From Bacteroidota bacterium (GTDB taxonomy: Bacteria > Bacteroidota > Ignavibacteria > Ignavibacteriales > Melioribacteraceae), in assembly GCA_021824635.1 (NCBI GenBank), contig JAKAKD010000068.1:26530-90529 (forward strand): a stretch of 64,000 nucleotides of DNA. Reading direction: 5' to 3'. Each line of letters starts with the position of its first letter. The stretch's first letter is position 1. Below the pieces are notes generated by a model, which saw nothing but the letters and a program-made list of their open reading frames with translations, made no database searches and had not been told where the DNA came from. Of the stretch, positions 1 to 8,558 are shown piece after piece. A program made the position numbers and the translations under genes.

Positions 1-1092
1 ATCATAGTTGTTCTTGGTTACATTGTAAATCCAACAAGAACTGCTTATAACAATATTATAGGATTTACTTTCCTGGCAAGTATAGGAGTCGGTTCACTCT
101 TTTTTGTTGCTATTGAATATTTGGCAGGCGCTGTTTGGAGTGCACCTTTTAGAAGAGTAGGAGAATTTCTTTCATCACTGATAATAATTCTTCCGCTTCT
201 TTTCATTCCGCTTTTGTTGAACATGAACAATGTTTTCCATTGGACTCATCCCGCACCGGCCGATAAAATATTAGTAGAAAAAGCGCCATATCTTAATGTT
301 AATTTTTTCATTATAAGAGTTGTTGTTTTTTGGCTACTGTGGCTGGCGTTTTATTATTTCATTACCAAAAATTCCCGTAAACAAGATCAAACAAAAGATC
401 AGCTCCTTACAAAAAAGAATATAAAAATTTCAGCACTCTTCATGCCGGTCTTTGCACTAACAATTTCATTTACGGCAATTGATTGGCTGATGAGTCTTGC
501 GCCTCATTGGTTCTCTACAATATTTGGTGTTTACTATTTCTCCGGAACCGTTCTAGCCGCTCTTGCAGCAGCAACAATATTTATAATTCCTCTTAGCGAA
601 AAAGGTTATTTGGTAAAAGGAATTCATACAGATAGTTACTACAGTCTTGGAGCGCTTCTCTTTGCGTTCACAAATTTCTGGGCATACATTGCTTTCAGTC
701 AGTTCTTATTAATTTGGTATGCAAATCTTCCCGAAGAGACTATTTGGTTCTTAGCTCGTTGGGAAGGGAATTGGAAATTTGTAACAATTGGATTGTTGGT
801 GTTTCGTTTTTTGATCCCTTATGTTGGACTTCTCTCTCAGCCATCAAAGATGAATCCCAAAAGATTAATTATTATGGCGAGTGTTATTCTATTTGCTCAT
901 TATTTTGATTTGTACTGGCTGACTGCACCTAATTTCAGCAAAGGAGAGGTAACATTCGGATGGATTGAACTCGGTTTTCCAATTATGATTGCCGGTTTGA
1001 TCATTCTAGTTTTTATATATAAAACGAAGAAAGAAAATCTTGTTCCTATTGGAGACCCAAAACTTAAACGTGGAATTGATTTCAGATTATAA
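1..1092 (+). CDS. actF: Alternative complex III quinone-binding subunit (ActF/NrfD-like), 5' truncated
   Basis: The frame is open from base 1, so the start lies outside the window; 363 codons remain. The product is an integral membrane protein with about eight to nine hydrophobic helices alternating with short charged loops, and a conserved-looking TAIDWLMSL segment before a helix. Family knowledge: ActC and ActF are NrfD-like subunits of the quinol:cytochrome c oxidoreductase that replaces bc1 in many Bacteroidota relatives. The downstream cytochrome c, SCO and oxidase genes fit electron flow from quinol through ACIII to the aa3 oxidase. ActF is preferred over ActC because it is the last complex-specific gene before the oxidase block; this is inference. 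Confidence 0.75.
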   Translation: MIVVLGYIVNPTRTAYNNIIGFTFLASIGVGSLFFVAIEYLAGAVWSAPFRRVGEFLSSLIIILPLLFIPLLLNMNNVFHWTHPAPADKILVEKAPYLNVNFFIIRVVVFWLLWLAFYYFITKNSRKQDQTKDQLLTKKNIKISALFMPVFALTISFTAIDWLMSLAPHWFSTIFGVYYFSGTVLAALAAATIFIIPLSEKGYLVKGIHTDSYYSLGALLFAFTNFWAYIAFSQFLLIWYANLPEETIWFLARWEGNWKFVTIGLLVFRFLIPYVGLLSQPSKMNPKRLIIMASVILFAHYFDLYWLTAPNFSKGEVTFGWIELGFPIMIAGLIILVFIYKTKKENLVPIGDPKLKRGIDFRL

Positions 1093-1104
1093 TCTTAAAA
1101 CAAA

Positions 1105-2034
1105 ATGAACTCATACAAAAAACCTGAAGATGAAATAAAGTTTAGAGAATTGTTAAAGAACCCAATTCGTTTATTTGGATGGGTATTCCCATTCTTCTTG
1201 CTTCTAATTCTTGCACTTGGAATTTACTTTGTTAAACATTTGAGTGACATTTCATTCAATATCCAGACAGTTGATGTACCCGACTCAACCTTTATTAAGA
1301 AAGATATTGAAATGAAAAGGGGAGGCGTAATGGCTTCCGTAAATCTTGAACTAGTAAAATCTCCTACGCCGGAATTCATAGAAAAAGGGAAAGAGATTTA
1401 CAACGCGAATTGTAAATCATGCCATGGCGATAATGGAATGGGAGATGGAGCCGCGGCTGTTGCATTAGTAAAAAAGCCAAGAAATTTTCATTCTACAGAT
1501 GGCTGGACTAACGGACGCAATATAGACGAGATGTTCAAAACTTTGCAGGAAGGAATTACTAAAAATGGAATGGCGGCTTATGAATACATTCCGGCGTCAG
1601 ACAGATTTGCGGTGATTTCATTCATAAGAACATTGGCAAAATTTCCACCGGCTACGGATGACCAATTAAAAGATTTGGATGCTCTCTATAAGTTATCATC
1701 GGGTGCAACCATCCCTAATACGATACCTGTGATAACTGCAGAAAATAAATTAGTAGAAGAATCAACTTCTCTGAACGATTTACTATTACGTTCTGAAAGT
1801 AAAGTCTTTACTACTCAAGGAAATCCCGGAGCAGATTTATTGAAAAAATCTTCCATTGATTACAAAAAAATATTTTATACGTTTATTAGATCGAATGAAA
1901 GTGTGACTATAGAAAAATATGTTACCGCTGTTTTAGCTAATCCAATTAGTTCAGGATATAAACCAACTGTTGCACAACTATCTAAAGAAGAATGGAAACA
2001 ATTATACGATTATTTGAAAACAGTAACGATGTAA
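1105..2034 (+). CDS. Membrane-anchored monoheme cytochrome c
   Basis: A 309-residue protein with one N-terminal anchor helix at about residues 24-46 and a single heme c motif CKSCH at about residue 103-107, followed by a class I cytochrome fold (GDGAAAVALVKKPRNF, then AMAAYEY-like methionine region). It lacks a lipobox, so it should sit in the inner membrane with the heme in the periplasm. It starts 12 bases after the NrfD-like gene and precedes SCO, so it probably carries electrons between ACIII and the oxidase. It may be the ActE equivalent in a rearranged order. The C-terminal 130 residues carry no heme motif and I do not recognise them. Confidence 0.8.
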   Translation: MNSYKKPEDEIKFRELLKNPIRLFGWVFPFFLLLILALGIYFVKHLSDISFNIQTVDVPDSTFIKKDIEMKRGGVMASVNLELVKSPTPEFIEKGKEIYNANCKSCHGDNGMGDGAAAVALVKKPRNFHSTDGWTNGRNIDEMFKTLQEGITKNGMAAYEYIPASDRFAVISFIRTLAKFPPATDDQLKDLDALYKLSSGATIPNTIPVITAENKLVEESTSLNDLLLRSESKVFTTQGNPGADLLKKSSIDYKKIFYTFIRSNESVTIEKYVTAVLANPISSGYKPTVAQLSKEEWKQLYDYLKTVTM

Positions 2035-2042
2035 GATCATAT

Positions 2043-2825
2043 ATGAAAAGCACAAAACTTTATCTAACACTATTCCTATTGATTTCATTTTCTTTGCATG
2101 CTCAAAAGAAAATTGAAGTTGGTATTGACGAAAAACTCGGCAATATGATACCTCTGGATTTGAAGTTCCAAACTTCGGAAGGAAAGACTGTTGCCCTGAA
2201 AGATATTATTACTCAACCGACAATTCTGGCGTTGGTCTATTATCAGTGCCCCGGTTTATGTAGCCCAATGCAATCCGAACTGGCTTGGACAATCGATAAG
2301 TTGCAGCTTGAACCTGGAAAAGATTTCAAGGTTATCAGTCTAAGTTTTGACAGTCACGAAACTCCCGAAATTGCAAAAAAATGGAAACGTAGTTATCTAC
2401 AGACGATTAAAAGAAATTTTGATCCGAATGATTGGGTATTCTTGACAGGCGATAGTGTGAGCATCAAAAAATTAACCGATATATGTGGATTTTATTATAA
2501 ACCGACCAATAAAGATTTTATCCACGCAGCAACAGTTATCACTATCTCACCTGAAGGTAAAATATGCAGGTACTTATTCGGTACGGAATTTAACCCCTTC
2601 GATATGAAAATGGCATTGCTTGAAGCGGGGAGCGGGAAAACTAATCCGACTATATCAAAAGTTTTAAGAATGTGCTTCAGTTACGACCCGAGCGGTGAAA
2701 AATACACTTTAAATGTTACAAGAATTTCTGGTGCGATAACACTTTTAGGTGTCGGAATTTTTCTAGCAGTTATGTTATTCAAAAAGAAAAAAGTTAAGAA
2801 CGAAGGAGTTAAAATAAATGGCTAA
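2043..2825 (+). CDS. SCO1/SenC-type copper chaperone
   Basis: Thioredoxin-fold protein that delivers copper to the CuA site of oxidase subunit II. The copper ligands are visible: CPGLC with cysteines at about residues 69 and 73 and a histidine at about 161 (FIHAATVI). A signal peptide ending LHAQ opens the protein and a C-terminal helix (about 232-250) anchors it. The frame stays open back to 1992, but the ATG at 2043 gives a clean signal peptide and falls just after the upstream stop, so it is preferred. The stop overlaps the subunit I start by 8 bases, suggesting translational coupling. Confidence 0.9.
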   Translation: MKSTKLYLTLFLLISFSLHAQKKIEVGIDEKLGNMIPLDLKFQTSEGKTVALKDIITQPTILALVYYQCPGLCSPMQSELAWTIDKLQLEPGKDFKVISLSFDSHETPEIAKKWKRSYLQTIKRNFDPNDWVFLTGDSVSIKKLTDICGFYYKPTNKDFIHAATVITISPEGKICRYLFGTEFNPFDMKMALLEAGSGKTNPTISKVLRMCFSYDPSGEKYTLNVTRISGAITLLGVGIFLAVMLFKKKKVKNEGVKING

Positions 2826-4476
2826 CGGAACTATTGCTATGACCGATCTGCCCGTTCCTAAAGCGGAAAAATCTTTTTTTGAACAGAGCACAAACAAACA
2901 CTCTGGTATTCTTTCCTGGCTATTAACAACCGACCATAAGAGAATTGGTTTGATGTACATGTTTGGAATTATTTCATTCTTTCTGGTTGGAGCTATAATC
3001 GGTTTATTGATGCGCCTTGAACTTCTTTCACCAGGCGGAAAAATCTTTTCAGCACAAACATACAATTCATTATTCACTCTTCATGGAGTGATAATGATTT
3101 TCTTGTTTATTATTCCTGGCATTCCGGCAATTTTTGGAAATTTCTTTTTACCGATTCAGATCGGTGCGCGTGATGTTGCATTCCCAAGATTGAATTTACT
3201 CTCATGGTATGTTTATATAGTTGGTGCAATTCTCGCTTTGACATCATTGTTTTTGCCTGGTGGTCCTATTGATACCGGCTGGACTTTTTATATCCCATAC
3301 AGTGTACGAAGCGGTTCAAACGTTTCGCTTGCTATTTTTGCGGCATTTATTCTTGGCTTCTCTTCAATATTAACCGGAATAAATTTCGTTACTACAACAC
3401 ATAGATTGCGTGCACCGGGTATGTCGTTTTTCAAAATGCCTTTATTTGTATGGGCAACTTACGCAACAGCATGGATCCAAATAATTGCAACACCGGTTAT
3501 AGCAATAACAATTCTTCTTGTAATTATCGAAAGAGCGTTCGGTGTTGGAATATTCGATCCTGCACTCGGAGGTGATCCGGTGTTATATCAGCATATGTTT
3601 TGGATCTATTCCCATCCGGCGGTTTATATTATGATCTTGCCTGCTATGGGTGTTGTTTCTGAAATTATTCCGACTTTTGCGAGAAGAACAATTTTCGGAT
3701 ATAAACAGATTGCATATTCATCGTTGGCAATAGCTTTTATCGGCTATCTTGTTTGGGGGCACCATATGTTTTCAAGCGGACAAAGCGATACGAGTAATTG
3801 GATCTTTTCATTGTTGACTTTTCTGGTTGCACTTCCCAGCGGCGTAAAAATATTCAACTGGGTTGCGACTATGTATAAAGGTTCGATCGATCCTCAACCG
3901 CCGTTCTTGTGGGTGATGTCATTTATAGTATTATTTTCTATTGGAGGATTAACTGGTTTGGTCCTCGGAGCATTAGCAACAGACATTCATTTGACCGATA
4001 CTTATTTTGTAGTTGCCCATTTCCATTATGTAATGTTCGGTGGTACCGGTACAATTTTCATTGCGGCATTTCATTACTGGTTTCCTAAAATGTTCGGTAA
4101 GATGTATAATCTAAAATTTGCAAAGATAGCAGTAGTAACTTATTTCATTGGGTTTAACATGCTTTACTTTCCGAAATTTATTATGGGATACTTGGGGATG
4201 CCGAGAAGATATTACGACTATCTACCAATGTACACTCCATATCAAAGAATTTCGACTTACGGATCATGGATTTTAGTCAGTACTCTTTTCTTTATCGTTG
4301 GTTATTTTATCCATGCTTACTTTAGAGGAAAGAAAGCCACTTCTAATCCATGGGGAGGTGTAACTTTGGAGTGGCATATACCGTCTCCCCCGCCTGTGGA
4401 AAATTTTAAGGTGATCCCGGTAATAACTCATGATCCGTACGATTTTAGCCAATTGAAGGAGATGAAGGATGAGTGA
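2818..4476 (+). CDS. ctaD: Cytochrome c oxidase subunit I (aa3 type)
   Basis: Catalytic heme-copper subunit of 552 residues with twelve predicted helices. Ligand motifs are all present: heme a histidine in TLHGVIMIF (about residue 88), CuB/cross-linked WIYSHPAVYIM (about 262-272), GHHMF (about 314), and YFVVAHFHYVMFG with histidines at about 401 and 403. The cross-linked Tyr lies in HPAVY, as in A-type oxidases. It reduces oxygen to water while pumping protons. It overlaps SCO upstream and subunit III downstream. Confidence 0.97.
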   Translation: MANGTIAMTDLPVPKAEKSFFEQSTNKHSGILSWLLTTDHKRIGLMYMFGIISFFLVGAIIGLLMRLELLSPGGKIFSAQTYNSLFTLHGVIMIFLFIIPGIPAIFGNFFLPIQIGARDVAFPRLNLLSWYVYIVGAILALTSLFLPGGPIDTGWTFYIPYSVRSGSNVSLAIFAAFILGFSSILTGINFVTTTHRLRAPGMSFFKMPLFVWATYATAWIQIIATPVIAITILLVIIERAFGVGIFDPALGGDPVLYQHMFWIYSHPAVYIMILPAMGVVSEIIPTFARRTIFGYKQIAYSSLAIAFIGYLVWGHHMFSSGQSDTSNWIFSLLTFLVALPSGVKIFNWVATMYKGSIDPQPPFLWVMSFIVLFSIGGLTGLVLGALATDIHLTDTYFVVAHFHYVMFGGTGTIFIAAFHYWFPKMFGKMYNLKFAKIAVVTYFIGFNMLYFPKFIMGYLGMPRRYYDYLPMYTPYQRISTYGSWILVSTLFFIVGYFIHAYFRGKKATSNPWGGVTLEWHIPSPPPVENFKVIPVITHDPYDFSQLKEMKDE

Positions 4477-5098
4477 TCATCAAGATGCAGTTTTAGAAGT
4501 TAACCATGTACATCGCGATGATGTCGGAGCCAGAATGGGAATGTGGCTTTTCCTTCTTACAGAAGTCCTTTTGTTTGGGGGATTGTTTTTAGTTTATGCT
4601 GTTTACCGTTATCAGTATCCGGATCAGTTTAGAATTGCCGGTATGGAATTAAACACAAGCATTGGAACACTTAATACGATAATTCTGTTGACAAGCAGCC
4701 TAACGGTTGCAATTTCCATTGCTGCTATTCAGAAAGGGAATAAATTATTATCGGTCATCATGCTTTCGCTAACTTTGGTTATGGCATTTATGTTTTTGGT
4801 GAATAAATTTTTTGAATGGGAAACAAAATTTTCTCATGGAATTATTCCAGGTTCGAAAGAGATGACCTCAAAACCAAACGGGCAAATCCTTTTCTACGGT
4901 TTGTATTTTGTGATGACAGGTCTTCATGCTCTTCACGTAATAATCGGAATGATCATTTTGGCGTTTATGCTGGTTTTTGTTATAAGAAATAAAATTACAG
5001 AAGGGAATTATGTTAAGCTGGAAAACTCCGGCTTATACTGGCACCTTGTAGACTTAATCTGGATCTTTTTATTCCCGTTGTTTTATTTAGTTCAATAG
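4469..5098 (+). CDS. ctaE: Cytochrome c oxidase subunit III
   Basis: A 209-residue membrane protein with five helices, starting MSDHQDAVLEVNHVH and continuing into the family-typical GMWLFLLTEVLLFGGLF. The C-terminal half carries the GLHALHVIIGMI helix and a WHLVDLIWIFLFPLFY end, both characteristic of subunit III. It overlaps subunit I by 8 bases. The length matches the short, five-helix subunit III found with bacterial caa3/aa3 oxidases. Confidence 0.95.
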   Translation: MSDHQDAVLEVNHVHRDDVGARMGMWLFLLTEVLLFGGLFLVYAVYRYQYPDQFRIAGMELNTSIGTLNTIILLTSSLTVAISIAAIQKGNKLLSVIMLSLTLVMAFMFLVNKFFEWETKFSHGIIPGSKEMTSKPNGQILFYGLYFVMTGLHALHVIIGMIILAFMLVFVIRNKITEGNYVKLENSGLYWHLVDLIWIFLFPLFYLVQ

Positions 5099-5125
5099 TT
5101 CTTGGTTCTATATCGAGGGAAATTA

Positions 5126-5413
5126 ATGGAAGCAAATAATAAAGAACAGCATATTGGCTACGGCACATACATTTTGGTTTGGTTGTCACTTCTTGTCTTC
5201 ACTTCAATAACGGTGACTGTTGCCGGAGTGAATTTAGGCAGATATACTTTGTTTATTGCGCTTTTGATAGCAGCTATTAAATCCGGATTGGTAATAAATA
5301 TTTTTATGCACATAAAATTTGATGAACCGATCTTCAAAGTTTTCATTGCATTGAGTGGATTTACATTGTTCATTGTATTCATATTAACATTTTTTGATAT
5401 ACTTTATCGTTGA
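5126..5413 (+). CDS. ctaF: Cytochrome c oxidase subunit IV, prokaryotic type
   Basis: A 95-residue protein with three hydrophobic helices; the middle one holds the AAIKSGLVINIFMHIKFD signature of the COX4_pro family. The start at 5126 is chosen because it follows a purine-rich GAGGGAAATTA stretch and removes a non-conserved N-terminal extension from 5102. It stabilises the oxidase and has no redox centre. Located between subunits III and II in the operon. Confidence 0.9.
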   Translation: MEANNKEQHIGYGTYILVWLSLLVFTSITVTVAGVNLGRYTLFIALLIAAIKSGLVINIFMHIKFDEPIFKVFIALSGFTLFIVFILTFFDILYR

Positions 5414-5422
5414 GGATCTGAT

Positions 5423-6058
5423 ATGTCTCCAGCTCCAACAGCTCATGTTGAATCAGTTGATTTTGTAATGCTTTATATTGTCGCAATTTCCGTAATTCTT
5501 TTGATCGGAATTACAGTAACGATGATCTATTTCGTTTTCAAGTTCAATCGTAAAAAAGGTCATCAGCCAGTAGATATTCATGGAAATCTTCTTCTTGAAG
5601 TTGTATGGATTGTTATTCCTACACTTCTCGTCCTTTCAATGTTCTATTTCGGTTATACCAGTTATAGGGAATATCGAATAAAACCAGATAATCCTTTAGT
5701 TGTTGATGTAACCGCTAGGATGTGGCAATTTACTTTCAAGTATGGTAACGGTAAAATGACAGATACTCTTTATGTGCCGGTTAATACCGCAATCGATTTA
5801 GAAATGAAATCAATGGATGTTAATCATTGTTTATATATCCCGGCATTTAGAATAAAGGAAGATATTATCTACGGGCAGACTCATCATCTTTACTTCACAC
5901 CGAAGGAAGTTGGAGATTATGATATTGCTTGTGCAGAATATTGCGGATTGAATCACGCAAAAATGTACACAAAAGTAAAAGTTATTAATGATGATCAGTT
6001 TACAAAATGGTATGGCGGAAATTGGCAGCCTGTTAAAACTGAAATACCGAAAGAATAG
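5423..6058 (+). CDS. ctaC: Cytochrome c oxidase subunit II with CuA site
   Basis: A 211-residue protein: two N-terminal helices (about 15-38 and 55-75) and a periplasmic cupredoxin domain. CuA ligands are complete: the histidine in DVNHCLYIP (about 134) and CAEYCGLNHAKM near residues 170-181. It has no fused cytochrome c domain at the C-terminus, unlike caa3-type subunit II, so a separate cytochrome must feed it. The monoheme protein at 1105 and the membrane cytochrome at 6964 are candidates. No signal sequence beyond the first helix is evident. Confidence 0.95.
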   Translation: MSPAPTAHVESVDFVMLYIVAISVILLIGITVTMIYFVFKFNRKKGHQPVDIHGNLLLEVVWIVIPTLLVLSMFYFGYTSYREYRIKPDNPLVVDVTARMWQFTFKYGNGKMTDTLYVPVNTAIDLEMKSMDVNHCLYIPAFRIKEDIIYGQTHHLYFTPKEVGDYDIACAEYCGLNHAKMYTKVKVINDDQFTKWYGGNWQPVKTEIPKE

Positions 6059-6066
6059 AGAGTGAT

Positions 6067-6942
6067 TTGTTGGAATTTTTGAAAAAACATATCGCAATAA
6101 TTTTAGAACTTGGAAAAGTTAGAATTACTTTCTTTGTTGCTTTCTCAACATCTGTAGGGTATTTGTTCCATTCGGGAAAGTTTGAGCCGGCTCTGATTTT
6201 TTGCGTTATAGGAGTCTTCCTACTTTCGTGCGGTTCATCTGCAATCAATCATTATCAAGAAAGATTTTCTGACGCAAAGATGGAGAGAACAAAAGGAAGA
6301 CCAATTCCTTCGGGGAGAATTTCTGGACGGTACGCAATTATTGTTTCGGTTTCATTTGTTGTTATTGGATTGGGAATAATTTATTTCTCATCAAATGTAG
6401 CGGCATTAATACTCGGAGTAGTTGCGTTAATTTGGTACAACGTTATCTATACTCCTCTGAAGAAAAAATATGCTTTAGCTGTTGTTCCGGGATCAGTTAT
6501 CGGCGCTATTCCTCCTATGATCGGCTGGGTTGCATCCGGCGGTTATGTTTTTGATAAAGAGATTTTGGCTTTAGCGTTTTTCTTTTTTATCTGGCAAATA
6601 CCTCATTTCTGGCTCCTGTTAATGATACATAGCAAAGATTACGAGAAAGCAGGATTCCCAACACTCACAAAAATATTTAATGACATTCAATTAGGAAGAA
6701 TTACATTTGTCTGGATTGCTGCACTTGCAACGAGCTGTTTGCTAATTCCATTCTTATCTTTTTCTTCAAGTATTTACTCGATGATAATGATGTTTATACT
6801 GGGCGCATGGCTTCTGTGGAATACAAAATCAATTCTATCTAAATATCTGGAACGGTTAATTTTCAGAAAAGCATTCCTAAGAATTAACTTTTATGTACTT
6901 GCTGTAGTGGTGATAATTTCATTAGACAAAATTATTTTTTAA
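6067..6942 (+). CDS. ctaB: Protoheme IX farnesyltransferase (heme O synthase)
   Basis: UbiA-superfamily prenyltransferase making heme O, the heme A precursor for the oxidase encoded upstream. The 291-residue sequence shows NHYQERFSDAKMERTKGRPI near residues 58-80, the family's Asp-rich prenyl-diphosphate site, and a second polar loop HSKDYEKAGFPTL. About nine helices. The start is a TTG (6067 or the next TTG at 6070) behind an AGAGAG ribosome site; no ATG fits the family N-terminus. Confidence 0.93.
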   Translation: MLEFLKKHIAIILELGKVRITFFVAFSTSVGYLFHSGKFEPALIFCVIGVFLLSCGSSAINHYQERFSDAKMERTKGRPIPSGRISGRYAIIVSVSFVVIGLGIIYFSSNVAALILGVVALIWYNVIYTPLKKKYALAVVPGSVIGAIPPMIGWVASGGYVFDKEILALAFFFFIWQIPHFWLLLMIHSKDYEKAGFPTLTKIFNDIQLGRITFVWIAALATSCLLIPFLSFSSSIYSMIMMFILGAWLLWNTKSILSKYLERLIFRKAFLRINFYVLAVVVIISLDKIIF

Positions 6943-6963
6943 AGATTTTTAATCGGTCACATT

Positions 6964-8313
6964 ATGGATTTATTAGATCATTCGGTTTTGCCTCAATCAG
7001 CACATCACATGGTATTGCTTAGATATCTGCTGTCGCTGACATTCATTCTTTTCTTTCTTTACGCGAGCGTTTTGTTCGGCTCGCTTCTTTACTCATTATA
7101 TTTTAGGAGAAAAGGAGAAAAGTCGGGTGAAAAAAAATATAAACGTTTTTCTAAAGAGCTGATTGACCAAGTTACATTTAATAAAGTAATAGCAATTGCA
7201 TTTGGAGTTGTGCCGCTTTTAAGTGCTGTTTTTGGTTATGCTCAGCTTTTGCACAACAGCGGCTTAAACGTTCCCGAATTTTTACTGCTTGCTCTTCTGT
7301 TATTGATAATAGCTCTACTATTCGTTTACACATACAAATACACATTCCATCTAAAAGAAATTTTTCAGTTTGCCGAAGAGAAAAATGTAGAAAGCCAAAA
7401 TGGAAAGTATTTGACAGAAGAAATATCATCTTATTATTCCAAGACAGGAAGACTTCATAAACAAAGCGGTTTTTATGCGCTCTTATTTTTGACTGTTACT
7501 GTTTACATCTTTTTGAGTACGGTTCAACTTGCATCGAATACAACAAGATGGGCGAGCGATAATAATTTATTCGGGTTAATTTTTTCTTTTTCTGCTTTGA
7601 TGGATTTTGTCCAATTCATTGCCGCTGCTTTTTCCATTACATCGGCATTAGTTTTATATCTTCAGTTCAAAACTAATAACGGGAATGAACATGACGATAA
7701 TTATAAATCTTATGTAAAAATTTTTAGTTTGCGTTCCGGCTTGATTTCCACTTTAATATTGCCTCTTATTATTGTTCTGAATGTTATGATAAGTCCGGTA
7801 AACTTATTTTCATTTGATTACTTCGGAGTAGTTCTAACCGCGTTAATTCTGGTTTTGTTGGTTGCTACTGTCTTTTACGTCATGATAAAAGACTCTTCAA
7901 TTAATTATAGCACTTTTCTAATTGTTCTGTTGGTGTTTGTATTTTTGTCTTTAGTTGTCAAAGATCAGTTAGCTTTTGATAACTCTACAAAGATGCAGAC
8001 TGCAATTCTTGTTAAGGAATACGATTCATACGAAAAGAAAATTCAAGAAGAGATGGGGGTTAGTACGCCTATTAGCGGTGCAGATATCTATAACGGAAGG
8101 TGTATTGCCTGCCATAATTTCGATAAAAAAGTTGTTGGACCTCCGTATAATTCTACTCTGCCCAAATATGAAGGCAAGAGAGATCTTCTTGTGAAATTTA
8201 TTCTTAACCCCATTAAAGTAAATCCTGATTATCCTGCCATGCCAAATCAAGGATTGAAGCCGAAAGAAGCGGAAGCTATTGCTGATTACCTTTTAAAAAC
8301 TTACAAGAAGTAG
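6964..8313 (+). CDS. Eight-helix membrane protein with C-terminal cytochrome c domain
   Basis: A 449-residue protein with about eight hydrophobic helices (starting near residues 20, 75, 103, 170, 203, 258, 285 and 315) and then a periplasmic class I cytochrome domain from about 370. The heme motif is CIACH and the likely axial methionine lies in YPAMPNQG. The N-terminus contains two adjacent histidines (SAHHM) before the first helix. I do not recognise the membrane part. Last gene of the oxidase operon, 21 bases after ctaB, so it plausibly donates electrons to the heme-less subunit II. The 245 bases after it, up to the next gene, show no clear feature. Confidence 0.75.
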   Translation: MDLLDHSVLPQSAHHMVLLRYLLSLTFILFFLYASVLFGSLLYSLYFRRKGEKSGEKKYKRFSKELIDQVTFNKVIAIAFGVVPLLSAVFGYAQLLHNSGLNVPEFLLLALLLLIIALLFVYTYKYTFHLKEIFQFAEEKNVESQNGKYLTEEISSYYSKTGRLHKQSGFYALLFLTVTVYIFLSTVQLASNTTRWASDNNLFGLIFSFSALMDFVQFIAAAFSITSALVLYLQFKTNNGNEHDDNYKSYVKIFSLRSGLISTLILPLIIVLNVMISPVNLFSFDYFGVVLTALILVLLVATVFYVMIKDSSINYSTFLIVLLVFVFLSLVVKDQLAFDNSTKMQTAILVKEYDSYEKKIQEEMGVSTPISGADIYNGRCIACHNFDKKVVGPPYNSTLPKYEGKRDLLVKFILNPIKVNPDYPAMPNQGLKPKEAEAIADYLLKTYKK

Positions 8314-8558
8314 AAGAAGTATTCCTTCTTTAGCAAGATTATTCCTTGGCAGTTGTTGCTGAGGTTTTAATCTAACCTTATCCTTAGCACAAATTAAACT
8401 TCAGACCGAGTAGATCTATTCATTTCTGCTGATAATACGCTAAACAAAATCAACTATAGACCGATAATTAGTGGATGATTGTTGGAATATATAGTTTCGC
8501 TTAGTTGTTAAATTAATTTATTTTCACTTCGACAATAGTATGACGTTTCTATTCTAAA

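Noticed and set aside
1992..2042. Upstream extension of the SCO gene
   Set aside because: It overlaps the preceding cytochrome gene and would bury the signal peptide; the ATG at 2043 fits better.
8314..8558. Possible regulatory RNA in the 245-base gap before the sensor kinase
   Set aside because: Only a weak AAGAAG/CTTCTT pairing is visible; no recognisable riboswitch or sRNA fold.
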